Shown here: piece after piece, positions 26,799 to 35,443 of the stretch
Layout: each line of letters opens with the position of its first letter
How positions within the stretch are numbered: position 1 is the first letter of the stretch
DNA from: 66-474 sp039923855
Lineage (GTDB): Bacteria; Pseudomonadota; Gammaproteobacteria; Xanthomonadales; Rhodanobacteraceae
Assembly (NCBI GenBank): GCA_039923855.1
Contig: JBDTBW010000078.1
Location: forward strand, 40,021-104,020
DNA length: 64,000 bases
Direction of reading: 5' to 3'
Notes under the pieces: generated by a model
Database searches by the model: none
What the model was told of the DNA's origin: nothing
The model's input: only the letters and a program-made list of their open reading frames with translations
Made by a program: the position numbers and the translations under genes

Positions 26799-28184
26799 TC
26801 AAACCGTGACGCGCACCCCCGGCATCGCCAGCCTCGCCTCGCAATTCCATTTGTCGTGCAAAGCTTTTGCCAGCACCGAGCGGGCAGGATCCTCACCGTG
26901 CACCAGCCACACCGGCGGATGGGGGCGAATCGCGCCATACCATTCGACCAGCCCGTCGCGGTCGGCGTGCGCGGATAATCCGCCGACGGTGTGAATTTTC
27001 GCGCGCACCGGCAATTGATCGCCAAAAAGATTCACTTGTTTCGCCCCGTCCACGATCCGCCGGCCCAACGTGCCGTTGGCCTGATAACCAACGAACACGA
27101 TGTGCGCGGCCGGGTTGGCGATGTTGTGACGTAGGTGGTGGCGGATGCGCCCGCCCTCGCACATGCCCGATCCCGCAAGAATGATCGCCCCTGCGCGGAT
27201 TGCATTGATCTTGCGCGAATCCTCGCCGCTGGAGGTGAGCGTGAGATTCGGCAATCGCAGCGGATGCGGCCGCGAGTCCCAGAGTTTCTTCGCATCGGCG
27301 TCGAACAGATCCTCATGGCTGTCGTAGGCGCCGGTGACCTTGATCGCCATCGGGCTGTCCAGAAAAATCTTGTAGCTGCCGAGATCCCATTCGTCGAAAT
27401 GCTCGGCGAAGAAATACAGGAGTTCCTGCGTGCGCCCGACCGCGAACGCCGGGATCACCACGTTGCCGCCATCCTTGTGCGCGGCAGAGAAGATGTCGCG
27501 CAGTTCGGCCAAGGTGTCTTCGCGGGTGCGGTGCAGGCGATCGCCGTAGGTCGATTCTAGGATCACAATATCCGCGGCCGGCACATTCTCCGGATCGCAC
27601 AGGATCGGCGTGTCCTTCTGGCCGAGATCGCCGGAGAACACCAGCTTGCGGGTCGTTCCGTTTTCATTGGCATCGAGTTCGACGGTAGCCGAACCCAGGA
27701 TATGCCCCGCGTCACGCAAGGTAACCCGCACGCCCGGCAGGATTTCGTGTGAAGCGTCGTACTCGATCGGCTGCATCAATTTGAGCGCGGCCTCGACATC
27801 GGTCTGGCTGTACAACGGCACGGACGGTGGCTGGCCGGGTTGTGGATGACGATTGTCCTGCTCGGCATCCATGAGCGCGATGTGGGCGGAATCGGTCAGT
27901 AGAATCGTGGCGAGGTCGATAGTGGCCGGATGCGTGTAGATCGGACCGGTGAATCCGCGTTTGACCAGCAGCGGGATCCGGCCGGTGTGGTCGATATGCG
28001 CGTGGCTCACCACCAGCACGTCGATCTTGCCTGGATCGAACGGGAAATCCGCCGCATTGCGCTGCGCGTCAGCGTGGCTGCCCTGCACCATCCCGCAATC
28101 CAGCAGCACCTGCTTGCCGCCGATCGTGACGCGATGGCAGGAGCCCGTCACCTCGCCCGCCGCGCCGAAAAATTGCAGTTCCAT
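26799..28184 (-). CDS. Beta-CASP metallo-beta-lactamase-fold RNA-processing type hydrolase
   Basis: A 461-aa protein starting MELQFFGAAGEVTGSCH, with the metallo-beta-lactamase zinc signature SHAHIDHTGR (about residues 62-71), GHILGSATVELD, the FSGDLG aspartate, and a beta-CASP insertion with a C-terminal KH-type RNA specificity region (HTVGGLSAHADRDGL). Homologues resemble CPSF73/Ysh1 and are annotated as RNA-specific exonucleases. ATG 28184 is chosen over an upstream extension because it matches the family start exactly. The cellular substrate is unknown. Confidence 0.88.
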   Translation of the reverse strand: MELQFFGAAGEVTGSCHRVTIGGKQVLLDCGMVQGSHADAQRNAADFPFDPGKIDVLVVSHAHIDHTGRIPLLVKRGFTGPIYTHPATIDLATILLTDSAHIALMDAEQDNRHPQPGQPPSVPLYSQTDVEAALKLMQPIEYDASHEILPGVRVTLRDAGHILGSATVELDANENGTTRKLVFSGDLGQKDTPILCDPENVPAADIVILESTYGDRLHRTREDTLAELRDIFSAAHKDGGNVVIPAFAVGRTQELLYFFAEHFDEWDLGSYKIFLDSPMAIKVTGAYDSHEDLFDADAKKLWDSRPHPLRLPNLTLTSSGEDSRKINAIRAGAIILAGSGMCEGGRIRHHLRHNIANPAAHIVFVGYQANGTLGRRIVDGAKQVNLFGDQLPVRAKIHTVGGLSAHADRDGLVEWYGAIRPHPPVWLVHGEDPARSVLAKALHDKWNCEARLAMPGVRVTV

Positions 28185-28257
28185 GTTGATCCTTGCTGAC
28201 GTCGAAGCCGACATTATGCAAGCCGGGGAATGGGAATAGGAAAGATCGTGACAACGG

Positions 28258-28412
28258 CGCCGTCGCCCCGGCGAAGGTCGGGGTCCAGTGGCGACGCATT
28301 CTGCTCAAGCGTTGTCGCCACTGGATGACTCGCCGCATCCTGCGGCTCGCCCTTCGGGCCATCGGCTTCCTGCCTACGCGAGCCGGCCTGCGCCGGAATG
28401 ACGAGCAAAGAA
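28258..28412. repeat. Mosaic intergenic repeat (CTCGCCCTTCGGGC type), copy 1
   Basis: Contains ACTCGCCGCATCCTGCGGCT, CGCCCTTCGGGCC, CGGCTTCCTGCC and GGCCTGCGCCGGAATGACGAG. The same blocks recur at 34440-34545 (reverse orientation) and 54208-54312. It occupies most of the 375-base gap before the M13 peptidase gene; the rest of the gap holds no gene. Confidence 0.65.
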
Positions 28413-28559
28413 TGCGCCATCGGGATACCGCCCCGCTCCCGCTCAACCCCTGACTTCTGACACTGCACCGTTCAGCATCGGCTGCTAGGCTAGGCGGGTT
28501 GTGGCTCGCCGCATCGCGGCGTGGTGACCCATCGTTCCTTTCATCCAAAGAGAGAATCC

Positions 28560-30599
28560 ATGAACAAGCAGCTTTTCAAGCCGATCGCGCTGGCCGTCAC
28601 GCTCGCGCTCGGCGTCGGCACGGCGTTCGCCGCCGACAATTTCGACATGAGCGAGCTCTCGAAGAGCGTCAACCCCTGTCAGGATTTCAACGCCTACGTC
28701 AACGCCAAATGGGTGGCGGCCAACCCGATTCCGGCCGACCGCACGCGTTGGGGTTCGTTCGACCAGTTGGCCGAAAAAAGTCTCGATGCGCAACACCAGA
28801 TCGTGCAGCAGGCGGATCAGAATGCCACCAACGCCAAACCCGGCTCGATCGAACAGAAGATCGGCTGGTTCTGGCGCTCGGGAATGGGTGAGCAAGCGGT
28901 CGACAAGGCCGGTTATCAGCCGATCCAGCCGGAACTGGACAAGATCGCCGTGCTCAAGAACAGCAAGGATATCGTCGGCTATCTCGACGGCAGTTTTTCG
29001 CGCGGCATGGGCACGCTTTTCAACTTCGGCTCCGGCGCTGATTTCAAGAATTCGAAGATGCAGATCGCGTACGCCTTCCAGGGCGGTCTGGGTCTGCCGA
29101 CCAACGAGTACTACACGCAGGCGCAATACGAGCCGATCCGTAAGGCTTATGTGGCGCATATCGCCAAGACACTGGAATTGACCGGCGTCAAGCCGGCCGA
29201 TGCGCAGAAGCAGGCGCAGCAGGTGATGGATTTCGAGACGCGTCTGGCCAAAGCCTCGTTGACGCCGACCGAACTGCGCGATCTCGACAACGAATACCAC
29301 TTCGTCAGCTTCGCCGACGCAGACAAGGCCACCCCGAACCTGGGTTGGCAGAAGTTTTTCACCGCGCAGGGCGCGGCGATCGGCAATGGTTTCTCGCTGT
29401 CGCAGCCGAAGTTCTTCGCCGAGGCCGGCAAGATGCTCGAGGACGTATCGGTTTCGCAATGGCAGGCGTACCTGCGCTTCCATGCGATCGATCAGGCCTC
29501 GCCGTATCTGTCCAAGCCGTTCGTGCAGGAGAGCTACGACTTCAACGACAAGACACTCAACGGCCAGAAGGAAATGAAACCGCGCTGGAAGCGGGTGCTT
29601 GCGGAAGTCAACGACGGCATGGGCATGGCGCTGGGCGAATTGTACGTCGCCAGGTATTTCCCGCCGGAAGCCAAGGCCCGCGCCGAGGTGCTGGTGAACA
29701 ATGTGCGCAATTCGCTCAAGGCACGCATCGAGAATCTCGACTGGATGAGCGCGGCCACCAAGGCCAAGGCGATCGACAAGTGGGGCCTGTTTCTGCCTAA
29801 GATCGGCTATCCCGACAAGGGCGAGTGGCGCGACTGGACGGGTCTGACGATTGTGCCGGACAACTATTACGCCAACGTCGCGGCCGCGGCCAAGTACAAC
29901 TACGACTACGACATCCACAAGATCGGCAAGCCCACCGACCGCAAGGAATGGGGCATGACCCCGCAAACGGTCAACGCCTACTACGACCCGAGCACCAACA
30001 CCATCAACTTCCCGGCCGCGATCCTGCAGCCGCCGTTCTTCTACGCCAACGGTGACGACGCGCTCAACTACGGCGGCATCGGCGCGGTGATCGGCCACGA
30101 ATCCAGCCACGGCTTCGACGATCAGGGCAGCCAGTTCGACGGCTACGGCAATCGCAAGGACTGGTGGACCAAACAGGACAAGGCCAAGTTCGACGCGCGC
30201 ACCGGCAAGCTGGTCAACCAGTTCAATGGCTATTCGCCGCTGCCGGGCAAGAACGTCAACGGCAAGCTGACGCTGGGCGAGAACATCGCCGATCTTGGCG
30301 GCCTGAACGTCGCCTACGACGCATTGCAGACGGCGCTCAAGAAAGATCCCGCCGAAGCCGACAAGAAGATCGACGGCATGACGGAGGACCAGCGTTTCTT
30401 CCTGAGCTGGGCGCGCGTGTGGCGCGGCAGCATCCTGCCCAAGCGGCAGACAGTCCTGCTCAATGTCGATCCGCATGCCCCGGCGCAGTTCCGCGCGATG
30501 GGCGCGCCATCGGACATGCCAGCCTTCGCCAGCACTTTCCAGTGCAAGGCGGGCGACAAGATGGTGCGGCCGGAGAACGAACAAGTGAAGATCTGGTAA
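28560..30599 (+). CDS. Secreted M13-family zinc metallopeptidase (neprilysin/PepO-like)
   Basis: A 679-aa endopeptidase with signal peptide (cleavage after GTAFA, about residue 22). The N-terminal M13 domain begins NPCQDFNAYVNAKWV. The zinc site is HESSH (His513, Glu514, His517) with third ligand Glu574 in ENIADLGG, and the substrate-binding NAYYDPSTNTINFPAAILQPP block lies upstream of it. The C-terminus ends in a charged KIW, near the family's usual CxxW-type end. AGAGAGA precedes ATG 28560. It probably degrades peptides in the periplasm or outside the cell. Confidence 0.95.
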   Translation: MNKQLFKPIALAVTLALGVGTAFAADNFDMSELSKSVNPCQDFNAYVNAKWVAANPIPADRTRWGSFDQLAEKSLDAQHQIVQQADQNATNAKPGSIEQKIGWFWRSGMGEQAVDKAGYQPIQPELDKIAVLKNSKDIVGYLDGSFSRGMGTLFNFGSGADFKNSKMQIAYAFQGGLGLPTNEYYTQAQYEPIRKAYVAHIAKTLELTGVKPADAQKQAQQVMDFETRLAKASLTPTELRDLDNEYHFVSFADADKATPNLGWQKFFTAQGAAIGNGFSLSQPKFFAEAGKMLEDVSVSQWQAYLRFHAIDQASPYLSKPFVQESYDFNDKTLNGQKEMKPRWKRVLAEVNDGMGMALGELYVARYFPPEAKARAEVLVNNVRNSLKARIENLDWMSAATKAKAIDKWGLFLPKIGYPDKGEWRDWTGLTIVPDNYYANVAAAAKYNYDYDIHKIGKPTDRKEWGMTPQTVNAYYDPSTNTINFPAAILQPPFFYANGDDALNYGGIGAVIGHESSHGFDDQGSQFDGYGNRKDWWTKQDKAKFDARTGKLVNQFNGYSPLPGKNVNGKLTLGENIADLGGLNVAYDALQTALKKDPAEADKKIDGMTEDQRFFLSWARVWRGSILPKRQTVLLNVDPHAPAQFRAMGAPSDMPAFASTFQCKAGDKMVRPENEQVKIW

Positions 30600-30630
30600 T
30601 CAGTTGTTCGGCGATTGCCGCACACGAAAA

Positions 30631-30658
30631 CGCCGCGCGAAAGCGCGGCGCTTTTTTT
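30631..30658 (+). terminator. Intrinsic terminator of the M13 peptidase gene
   Basis: CGCCGCGC-gaaa-GCGCGGCG followed by CTTTTTTTCT: a perfect 8-pair stem with GAAA tetraloop and a seven-T run, 32 bases after the stop codon. Confidence 0.92.
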
Positions 30659-30659
30659 C

Positions 30660-30793
30660 TTTCCTTCTCCCTTCGGGAGAAGGTGGCGCGAAGCGCCGGA
30701 TGAGGGTTCGGCTCTTGTACCTGGATTGCAACAACGCGCATACAACACGCATGTACCGGACCCCCAACCCCTCTCCCGAGGGGAGAGGGGCTT
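30660..30793. repeat. Inverted pair of REP-like modules between M13 gene and secF
   Basis: TCCTTCTCCCTTCGGGAGAAGG with a GGATGAGGGTTCGG tail faces CCCCCAACCCCTCTCCCGAGGGGAGAGGGG. The modules separate the convergent peptidase (+) and secF (-) genes, and the second touches the secF stop. Confidence 0.72.
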
Positions 30794-31733
30794 ACGGCCG
30801 CCTCGCCAGTTCCGGATTCTCCTTGGTCACCGGCATCAGATCCTGCTTGGACACGCCCAGCCACAGCAGGATCGGGTTGGCGAAGAAGATCGACGACAGC
30901 GTGCCGATCAGGATACCGATCAGCATAGTGATCGCGAAGCCGTGCACCGCGGGTCCTCCGAAGAAGAACAGCGCGGCCATGGTGATTGCGGTGAACAGCG
31001 CGGTGATGATCGTCCGCGACAGCGTGCTGTTGATGGCGCGGTTCAACACCTGCACCGGCTCGGCCTTGCGCGTCGAGCGGAAAATTTCGCGCACGCGATC
31101 GAACACCACCACCTTGTCGTTGATCGAATAACCCACCACCGCCAGCACCGACGCCAGCACGGTCATGTCGAACTCGCGCTGCACCGCGGCGAGGATGCCG
31201 ACCGTGATCAAGGTGTCGTGCACCTCGCTGGCGAGCGCCGCCACCGCGAAACGTTTCTCGAATCGCAAGCCCAAATAAATCATGATGCCGATGATCACCA
31301 CGATCACTGCGACCACGCCGCTGTTGCGCAACTCCGCGCCGACCTGCGGGCCGACGAAATCGTGCCGGGTCAAGGTGACATCAGCGCGTTTGGCCTGCAG
31401 CGCCTTCAATACATTGCTGGCGACCTGATCGGCGTTGGTCTTCTGCGAGCCTTTGGGTTGCAGACGGATCGACACGTCGCGGGTGCCGCCCAGGCTCTGC
31501 ACCACCGCGTTGTCGAAACCCGCCACCGTCAAGGCGCTGCGTACCTCGCCGGTGTCGATCGGCTGCTGGTAATTGACCTCGACCAGCACGCCGCCGGTGA
31601 AGTCGAGACCGTAGTTCAAGCCTCGTACCGTGATCGCGAAGATCGACGCGATCAGCAGCAGCATCGAGATGGCAACGCTCACGTTGCGCCAACGCAAAAA
31701 ATTGATATTGCTGTGGGGGTTGAAGATTTCCAT
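30792..31733 (-). CDS. secF: Protein translocase subunit SecF
   Basis: SecF with SecD and YajC assists SecYEG-dependent export using proton motive force. The 313-aa frame has six transmembrane helices, the N-terminal NINFLRWRNVSVAISMLLL segment, GLDFTGGVLVEV in the first periplasmic loop, and the conserved DKVVVFDRVREIF and RTIITALFTAI blocks. It follows secD with a 151-base gap holding a REP-like pair. Confidence 0.96.
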   Translation of the reverse strand: MEIFNPHSNINFLRWRNVSVAISMLLLIASIFAITVRGLNYGLDFTGGVLVEVNYQQPIDTGEVRSALTVAGFDNAVVQSLGGTRDVSIRLQPKGSQKTNADQVASNVLKALQAKRADVTLTRHDFVGPQVGAELRNSGVVAVIVVIIGIMIYLGLRFEKRFAVAALASEVHDTLITVGILAAVQREFDMTVLASVLAVVGYSINDKVVVFDRVREIFRSTRKAEPVQVLNRAINSTLSRTIITALFTAITMAALFFFGGPAVHGFAITMLIGILIGTLSSIFFANPILLWLGVSKQDLMPVTKENPELARRP

Positions 31734-31763
31734 GGAGCGGAATCATCCAGATTGCGAGCTTTA

Positions 31764-31876
31764 TCCCTCTCCCATCGGGAGAGGGTGCCCCGAAGGGGCG
31801 AGTGAGCGTTCGCTCTTGCGAAAAGTGCCGCAAGAACCGGACCCTCACCCCTGCCCCTCTCCCGGAGGAAGAGGGA
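31764..31876. repeat. REP-like module pair between secF and secD
   Basis: CCCTCTCCCATCGGGAGAGGG with a following GTGCCCCGAAGGGGCGAGTG hairpin, then GGACCCTCACCCCTGCCCCT and CTCCCGGAGGAAGAGGG. It lies inside an operon, between two co-directional genes, so it probably modulates the message rather than ending it. Confidence 0.7.
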
Positions 31877-31884
31877 AAAAACTT

Positions 31885-33741
31885 CTAAACCGACAACGTC
31901 TTCAACTTGCGACCGCCGTGGATCGTCGCAGTGATCGCGTGGGTCACCGTCACCGAAGTGAACAATGACGTGAGAATACCGATGAACAAGGTCACGCCGA
32001 AGCCCTTGATCGCGCCGGAGCCGAGCGTCATCAAGCCAAGCGCGGCGAGCAGGTGCGTCACGTTGGCGTCCAGAATGGTCGCCCAGGCTTTTTCATAACC
32101 GGCGCGGATCGAAGCCAGCGGCGTCGAGCCGTTGCGCAATTCCTCGCGGATGCGTTCGCAAATCAGCACATTGGCGTCGATCGCCATGCCCAGCGTCAGC
32201 ACGATACCGGCGATGCCGGGCATGGTAAGCGTAACGCCGATCGCCGACATCACCGCGATCAGTATCACCAGATTGAAGAACAGCGCGATGTCGGCGACGA
32301 TGCCGAACAGTTTGTAATACACGGCGGCGGCCAGCAGCACCAGCATCAACCCGAGCAGCACTGCGTGTTCGCCCTTGGCGATGTTGTCCTGGCCCAGACT
32401 CGGGCCGATCACGCGCTCCTCGACGATATCGACCGGCGCAGCCAGCGAGCCGGAACGCAGCAGCACCGCCAGTTCCGAAGCTTCCTGCTGGCCAAGACCG
32501 GTGGTCTGGAAACGCTTGCCGAATACGCCTTGCACCACGGCCGCGTTGATCACCTCTTCGGTCGTTTTCGACGTGCGCACTTCCTTGCCGTTAACCACCG
32601 TGGTCTCCGGCACGCGCTCGACGTAAACCACGCCCATGCGCTTGCCGACGTTCTGCGTGGTGAAGTCGAGCATCTTGCGCGCGCCTGCGGAATTCAATTC
32701 CACGCTGACATCGGGCAGGCCGCTTTGCTGATCGTAACCCTGACTGGCATCGACCAATTCGTCACCACTGACGATGGTCTTTTTCCGCAGCACGATCGGC
32801 GCGCCATCTTTCATGTGATAGAGACGATCCTCCGGCGGCACGTTGCCGGATTTTTCGGCCTCCAGCGGATTCACCGTTTCGTCAACCGCGTGGTATTCGA
32901 GCGTCGCGGTCGCGCCGAGAATCTTCTTGGCTTCCGCGGTGTCCTGCACGCCCGGCAGTTCCACCACGATGCGCGAATCGCCCTGCTGCTGGATCACCGG
33001 CTCCGACACGCCCAGCACGTTGATGCGGTTGCGCAGCGTGGTGACGTTCTGGCGGATGGTGTTCTCGGCCAGCCCGCGCAATTTGTCCGGCTTGATATTG
33101 GCCTGCAGCGCGACGCCGCCGCCAGGCGTGGTGGCATTGGTGACGATCAGGTCCGGAGCTTCGGTGTTGATCGCGGCGGCGGCCTTGTTGCGATCGTCCT
33201 CGCTACGCAACACCACTTGAACGCCCTGCCCGCTGACCGACACCGCGTCATAATGGATGTTCTTTTCGCGCAGCGTGGAGCGGATGTCGTCGATGTATCG
33301 CTGCTGCTGCTTCTGCAGCACCGCGTTCTGGTCGACTTCCATCAGAAAATGCACGCCGCCCTGCAAGTCCAGCCCCAGCGGCATCGCGCGCGCGCCGATC
33401 GCCTGCAACCAGCCGGGCACCGTGGTGGCCAGATTCAACGCCACCGTATATTTGTCGCCCAATGCAAGACGCAGCGTATCGGACGCGCGCAACTGCACAT
33501 CGGTGTTGGCAAAACGCACAAGCAGCCGGTCCGCGCTGATGGCTATGTCCTGGTAAGGCACTTTCGCCGTGGTCAGCGCGCTCGTCACCTGCTGTTGCAA
33601 CGCCGCGTTGACGACAGCGCCACGATTGGCGGAAATCTGCACCGCCGGCTGCGGGCGAAACACGTTCGGCAACGCGTACAGCAGGCCGAGCGCGAGCACG
33701 ATCGCAACCAGTACGTATTTCCAGCGGGGGAAGTCTGTCAT
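31885..33741 (-). CDS. secD: Protein translocase subunit SecD
   Basis: A 618-aa SecD with an N-terminal membrane anchor (WKYVLVAIVLALGLLYALP), the P1 periplasmic domain containing GLDLQGGVHFLMEVD, and a C-terminal six-helix bundle with GPSLGQDNI and AIDANVLICERIREEL. The length matches the family. ATG 33741 is the family start; an upstream frame to 33825 enters the repeat element. The gene lies between yajC and secF. Confidence 0.96.
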   Translation of the reverse strand: MTDFPRWKYVLVAIVLALGLLYALPNVFRPQPAVQISANRGAVVNAALQQQVTSALTTAKVPYQDIAISADRLLVRFANTDVQLRASDTLRLALGDKYTVALNLATTVPGWLQAIGARAMPLGLDLQGGVHFLMEVDQNAVLQKQQQRYIDDIRSTLREKNIHYDAVSVSGQGVQVVLRSEDDRNKAAAAINTEAPDLIVTNATTPGGGVALQANIKPDKLRGLAENTIRQNVTTLRNRINVLGVSEPVIQQQGDSRIVVELPGVQDTAEAKKILGATATLEYHAVDETVNPLEAEKSGNVPPEDRLYHMKDGAPIVLRKKTIVSGDELVDASQGYDQQSGLPDVSVELNSAGARKMLDFTTQNVGKRMGVVYVERVPETTVVNGKEVRTSKTTEEVINAAVVQGVFGKRFQTTGLGQQEASELAVLLRSGSLAAPVDIVEERVIGPSLGQDNIAKGEHAVLLGLMLVLLAAAVYYKLFGIVADIALFFNLVILIAVMSAIGVTLTMPGIAGIVLTLGMAIDANVLICERIREELRNGSTPLASIRAGYEKAWATILDANVTHLLAALGLMTLGSGAIKGFGVTLFIGILTSLFTSVTVTHAITATIHGGRKLKTLSV

Positions 33742-33759
33742 GTCACGACCACTAAAATT

Positions 33760-33989
33760 GAGCGGCTTGAAAAGCGTAGCGAGCGAAGGCAGGGTGCGCG
33801 CCGCCGGAGCGCAGGTCGAAGCCATTGTGTATGCGCGATGCCGGGGGCATCACGCGCAATGGCTGAGGGTGAGGCATGGATGCCGATCGGAAAACTTACC
33901 ATGGATGGCTGCTTGTCATGATCCGAGCACCGCCGGCGCGCACCGTGCTGAATTGAATCAGGCCGAGCGCCGTAGCTTTGCGACCGCTC
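33760..33989. repeat. MITE-like palindromic element, copy 2 (secD-yajC gap)
   Basis: Outer arms GAGCGGCTTGAAAAGC and GCTTTGCGACCGCTC, and inner GCGCGCCGCCGG / CACCGCCGGCGCGC, match the copy at 13134-13297. The centre differs: it carries GCGCGATGCC-ggg-GGCATC and a TGAGGGTGAGGCATGGATGC block that also occurs, on the other strand, near 35600-35635. The end of the element overlaps the yajC stop codon (TGA within TGAGCGG). Confidence 0.7.
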
Positions 33990-34323
33990 ACAACGATTTC
34001 AGCGTGCCCTTGGGAAGAACCTGCGTGATCGCACCCTTCTGCACGCGGATCGTCACATTGGGCGCGATTTCGACCTTGACGAACGAATCGCCAAGTTCAT
34101 CGATGCGCCCGGCGATGCCGGCGGCAATCACCTCGTCGCCCTTGGCCAGTTGCCCGAGCATGGTGCGCACTTCCTTCTGCCGCTTCATCTGCGGACGGAT
34201 CAGCATGAAATAGAAAACGCCGAACAGGATCAGCAGCGGCAGGAATGACAGCAGCGGATTGGACGCGGCGCCGCTGGCGGCGGGCGCGGCGGCATGGGCG
34301 GCAGAAATCAGCGAAAAACTCAT
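33988..34323 (-). CDS. yajC: Preprotein translocase accessory subunit YajC
   Basis: A 111-aa protein with one transmembrane helix (about residues 24-42, FLPLLILFGVFYFMLI) followed by the diagnostic RPQMKRQKEVRTML and GDEVIAAGIAGRI motifs. It is the first gene of yajC-secD-secF. ATG 34323 is the family start; the 14 codons upstream are not conserved. Its stop codon coincides with the end of the MITE-like element. Confidence 0.96.
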   Translation of the reverse strand: MSFSLISAAHAAAPAASGAASNPLLSFLPLLILFGVFYFMLIRPQMKRQKEVRTMLGQLAKGDEVIAAGIAGRIDELGDSFVKVEIAPNVTIRVQKGAITQVLPKGTLKSL

Positions 34324-34439
34324 TGGGGCTCCGAATGACGGCTGGCGCAGACACGGCCAAGCCAAGCAAAAAGACGGGGGATTATGCCATGCATGGCGCA
34401 GTTGCGCATGGCGCGCGTGCGCCCACGCACCGCCTCACT

Positions 34440-34545
34440 ATATGCTCGTCATTCCGGCGCAGGCCGGACTGCGAAGGCAGGATGCCGTAGCAGAACGCCG
34501 CAGGCGGCCCGAAGGGCGAGCGCCAAGGATGGCGCGAGTAATCCA
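34440..34545. repeat. Mosaic intergenic repeat (CTCGCCCTTCGGGC type), copy 2, reversed
   Basis: GCTCGTCATTCCGGCGCAGG, GGCAGGATGCCG, GGCGGCCCGAAGGGCGAGCG and GCGCGAGTAATCC are the reverse complements of the blocks at 28258-28412 and 54208-54312. Confidence 0.65.
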
Positions 34546-34640
34546 GAGGCTCTATCGCAAGATTGCCTTGGTTGCGCTCGCTGCCGCGAGCCAATTCGAC
34601 ATCCCTGTCTTTTTTCGCGCAGTCCCTGCTGCGCGAGCTA

Positions 34641-34890
34641 CTTTTGGCATTGCCCAAAAGTAGTCAAAAGGCTAAGCGCCGGCGGCGGCGGTCGAAGCCG
34701 CGTCCGTGCTTCTTCGACTGCCTTTGCCGCTTGCCGATCGCGCGCCGGCGCGAACTCCTACATCCGTGTAGTCGAACATGCGCGCCTTGCTCGCGCGATC
34801 GACCGCACGGCTGCGGCACCGCCAACGGCGCCGATTTGCGCTTCGTTGACGGCCATCCATGGCCTGCGTTCTGGAACTTGCGGACGCCAA
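34641..34890. repeat. Composite dispersed repeat, copy B (yajC-asparaginase gap)
   Basis: GCTACTTTTGGCATTGCCCAAAAGTAG is followed by CGCGCCGGCGCGAACTC, TCGAACATGCGCGCCTTGCT and GGCCATCCATGGCCTGCGTT. These blocks occur in the same order on the opposite strand at 6950-7385. With copy 2 of the mosaic repeat, this element accounts for most of the 616-base gap between yajC and the asparaginase-like gene; no gene was supported there. Confidence 0.7.
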
Positions 34891-34939
34891 TGGCCGCGAA
34901 CTTTACACAAACTTGCGATAATCCGTTTTCCTGCGGGCC

Positions 34940-35443
34940 ATGCTCTCTAAACCAATGCAACACCTCACCGTGATCACCACCGGCGGCACCATCGACAAGG
35001 TGTATTTCGATGCCAAGTCCGATTACCAGATCGGCGCGCCGCAGATCGGCGAAATCTTGGCGCAAATTGGTGTTGCCTTCACCTTCGAGGTGGTGTCCGT
35101 GCTACGCAAGGACAGCCTGGACATGGACGACGCCGACCGCGCGGCGATCCGCGCGGCGATCAAGGCGCAACCGCACCGACACGTGCTGGTCACCCACGGC
35201 ACCGACAGCATGGTGGAAACCGCGCGCGCGCTGCGCGGTATCGAGGGCAAGGTGATCGTGCTGACCGGCGCGCTGAATCCGGCGCGCTTCCAGGGTACGG
35301 ATGCGGTATTCAACATCGGCTGCGCGGTCGGCGCGGTGCAAAGTCTGCCCGACGGTGTGTGGATCGCAATGAACGGGCGCATCTGGGATCCTGCGCAGGT
35401 TCGCAAGAACCGCGAGGCGAATCGCTTCGAGGACGCCATTTAA
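34940..35443 (+). CDS. Asparaginase-family protein, single N-terminal domain
   Basis: A 167-aa protein (162 aa from the alternative ATG 34955, which better fits the conserved QHLTVITTGGTIDK start). It contains both asparaginase active-site segments: TTGGTID with the first catalytic Thr, and THGTDSM with the second Thr-Asp pair. Standard asparaginases have about 330 residues in two domains; here the C-terminal domain is absent and the frame ends cleanly after RFEDAI. Short versions like this occur in related bacteria, so it is probably a stable family rather than a broken gene. Amidase activity is unproven. Confidence 0.82.
   Translation: MLSKPMQHLTVITTGGTIDKVYFDAKSDYQIGAPQIGEILAQIGVAFTFEVVSVLRKDSLDMDDADRAAIRAAIKAQPHRHVLVTHGTDSMVETARALRGIEGKVIVLTGALNPARFQGTDAVFNIGCAVGAVQSLPDGVWIAMNGRIWDPAQVRKNREANRFEDAI

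Noticed and set aside
28485..30584. 699-codon frame antisense to the M13 peptidase gene
   Set aside because: The M13 gene has signal peptide, HExxH site and terminator; the antisense frame is a GC-skew shadow.
30660..31805. Open frame antisense to secF starting in the REP pair
   Set aside because: Begins in a repeat and continues as shadow of secF.
32053..33921. 622-codon frame antisense to secD
   Set aside because: Composition rich in Arg, Gln and His and no conserved motif; SecD on the other strand is unambiguous.
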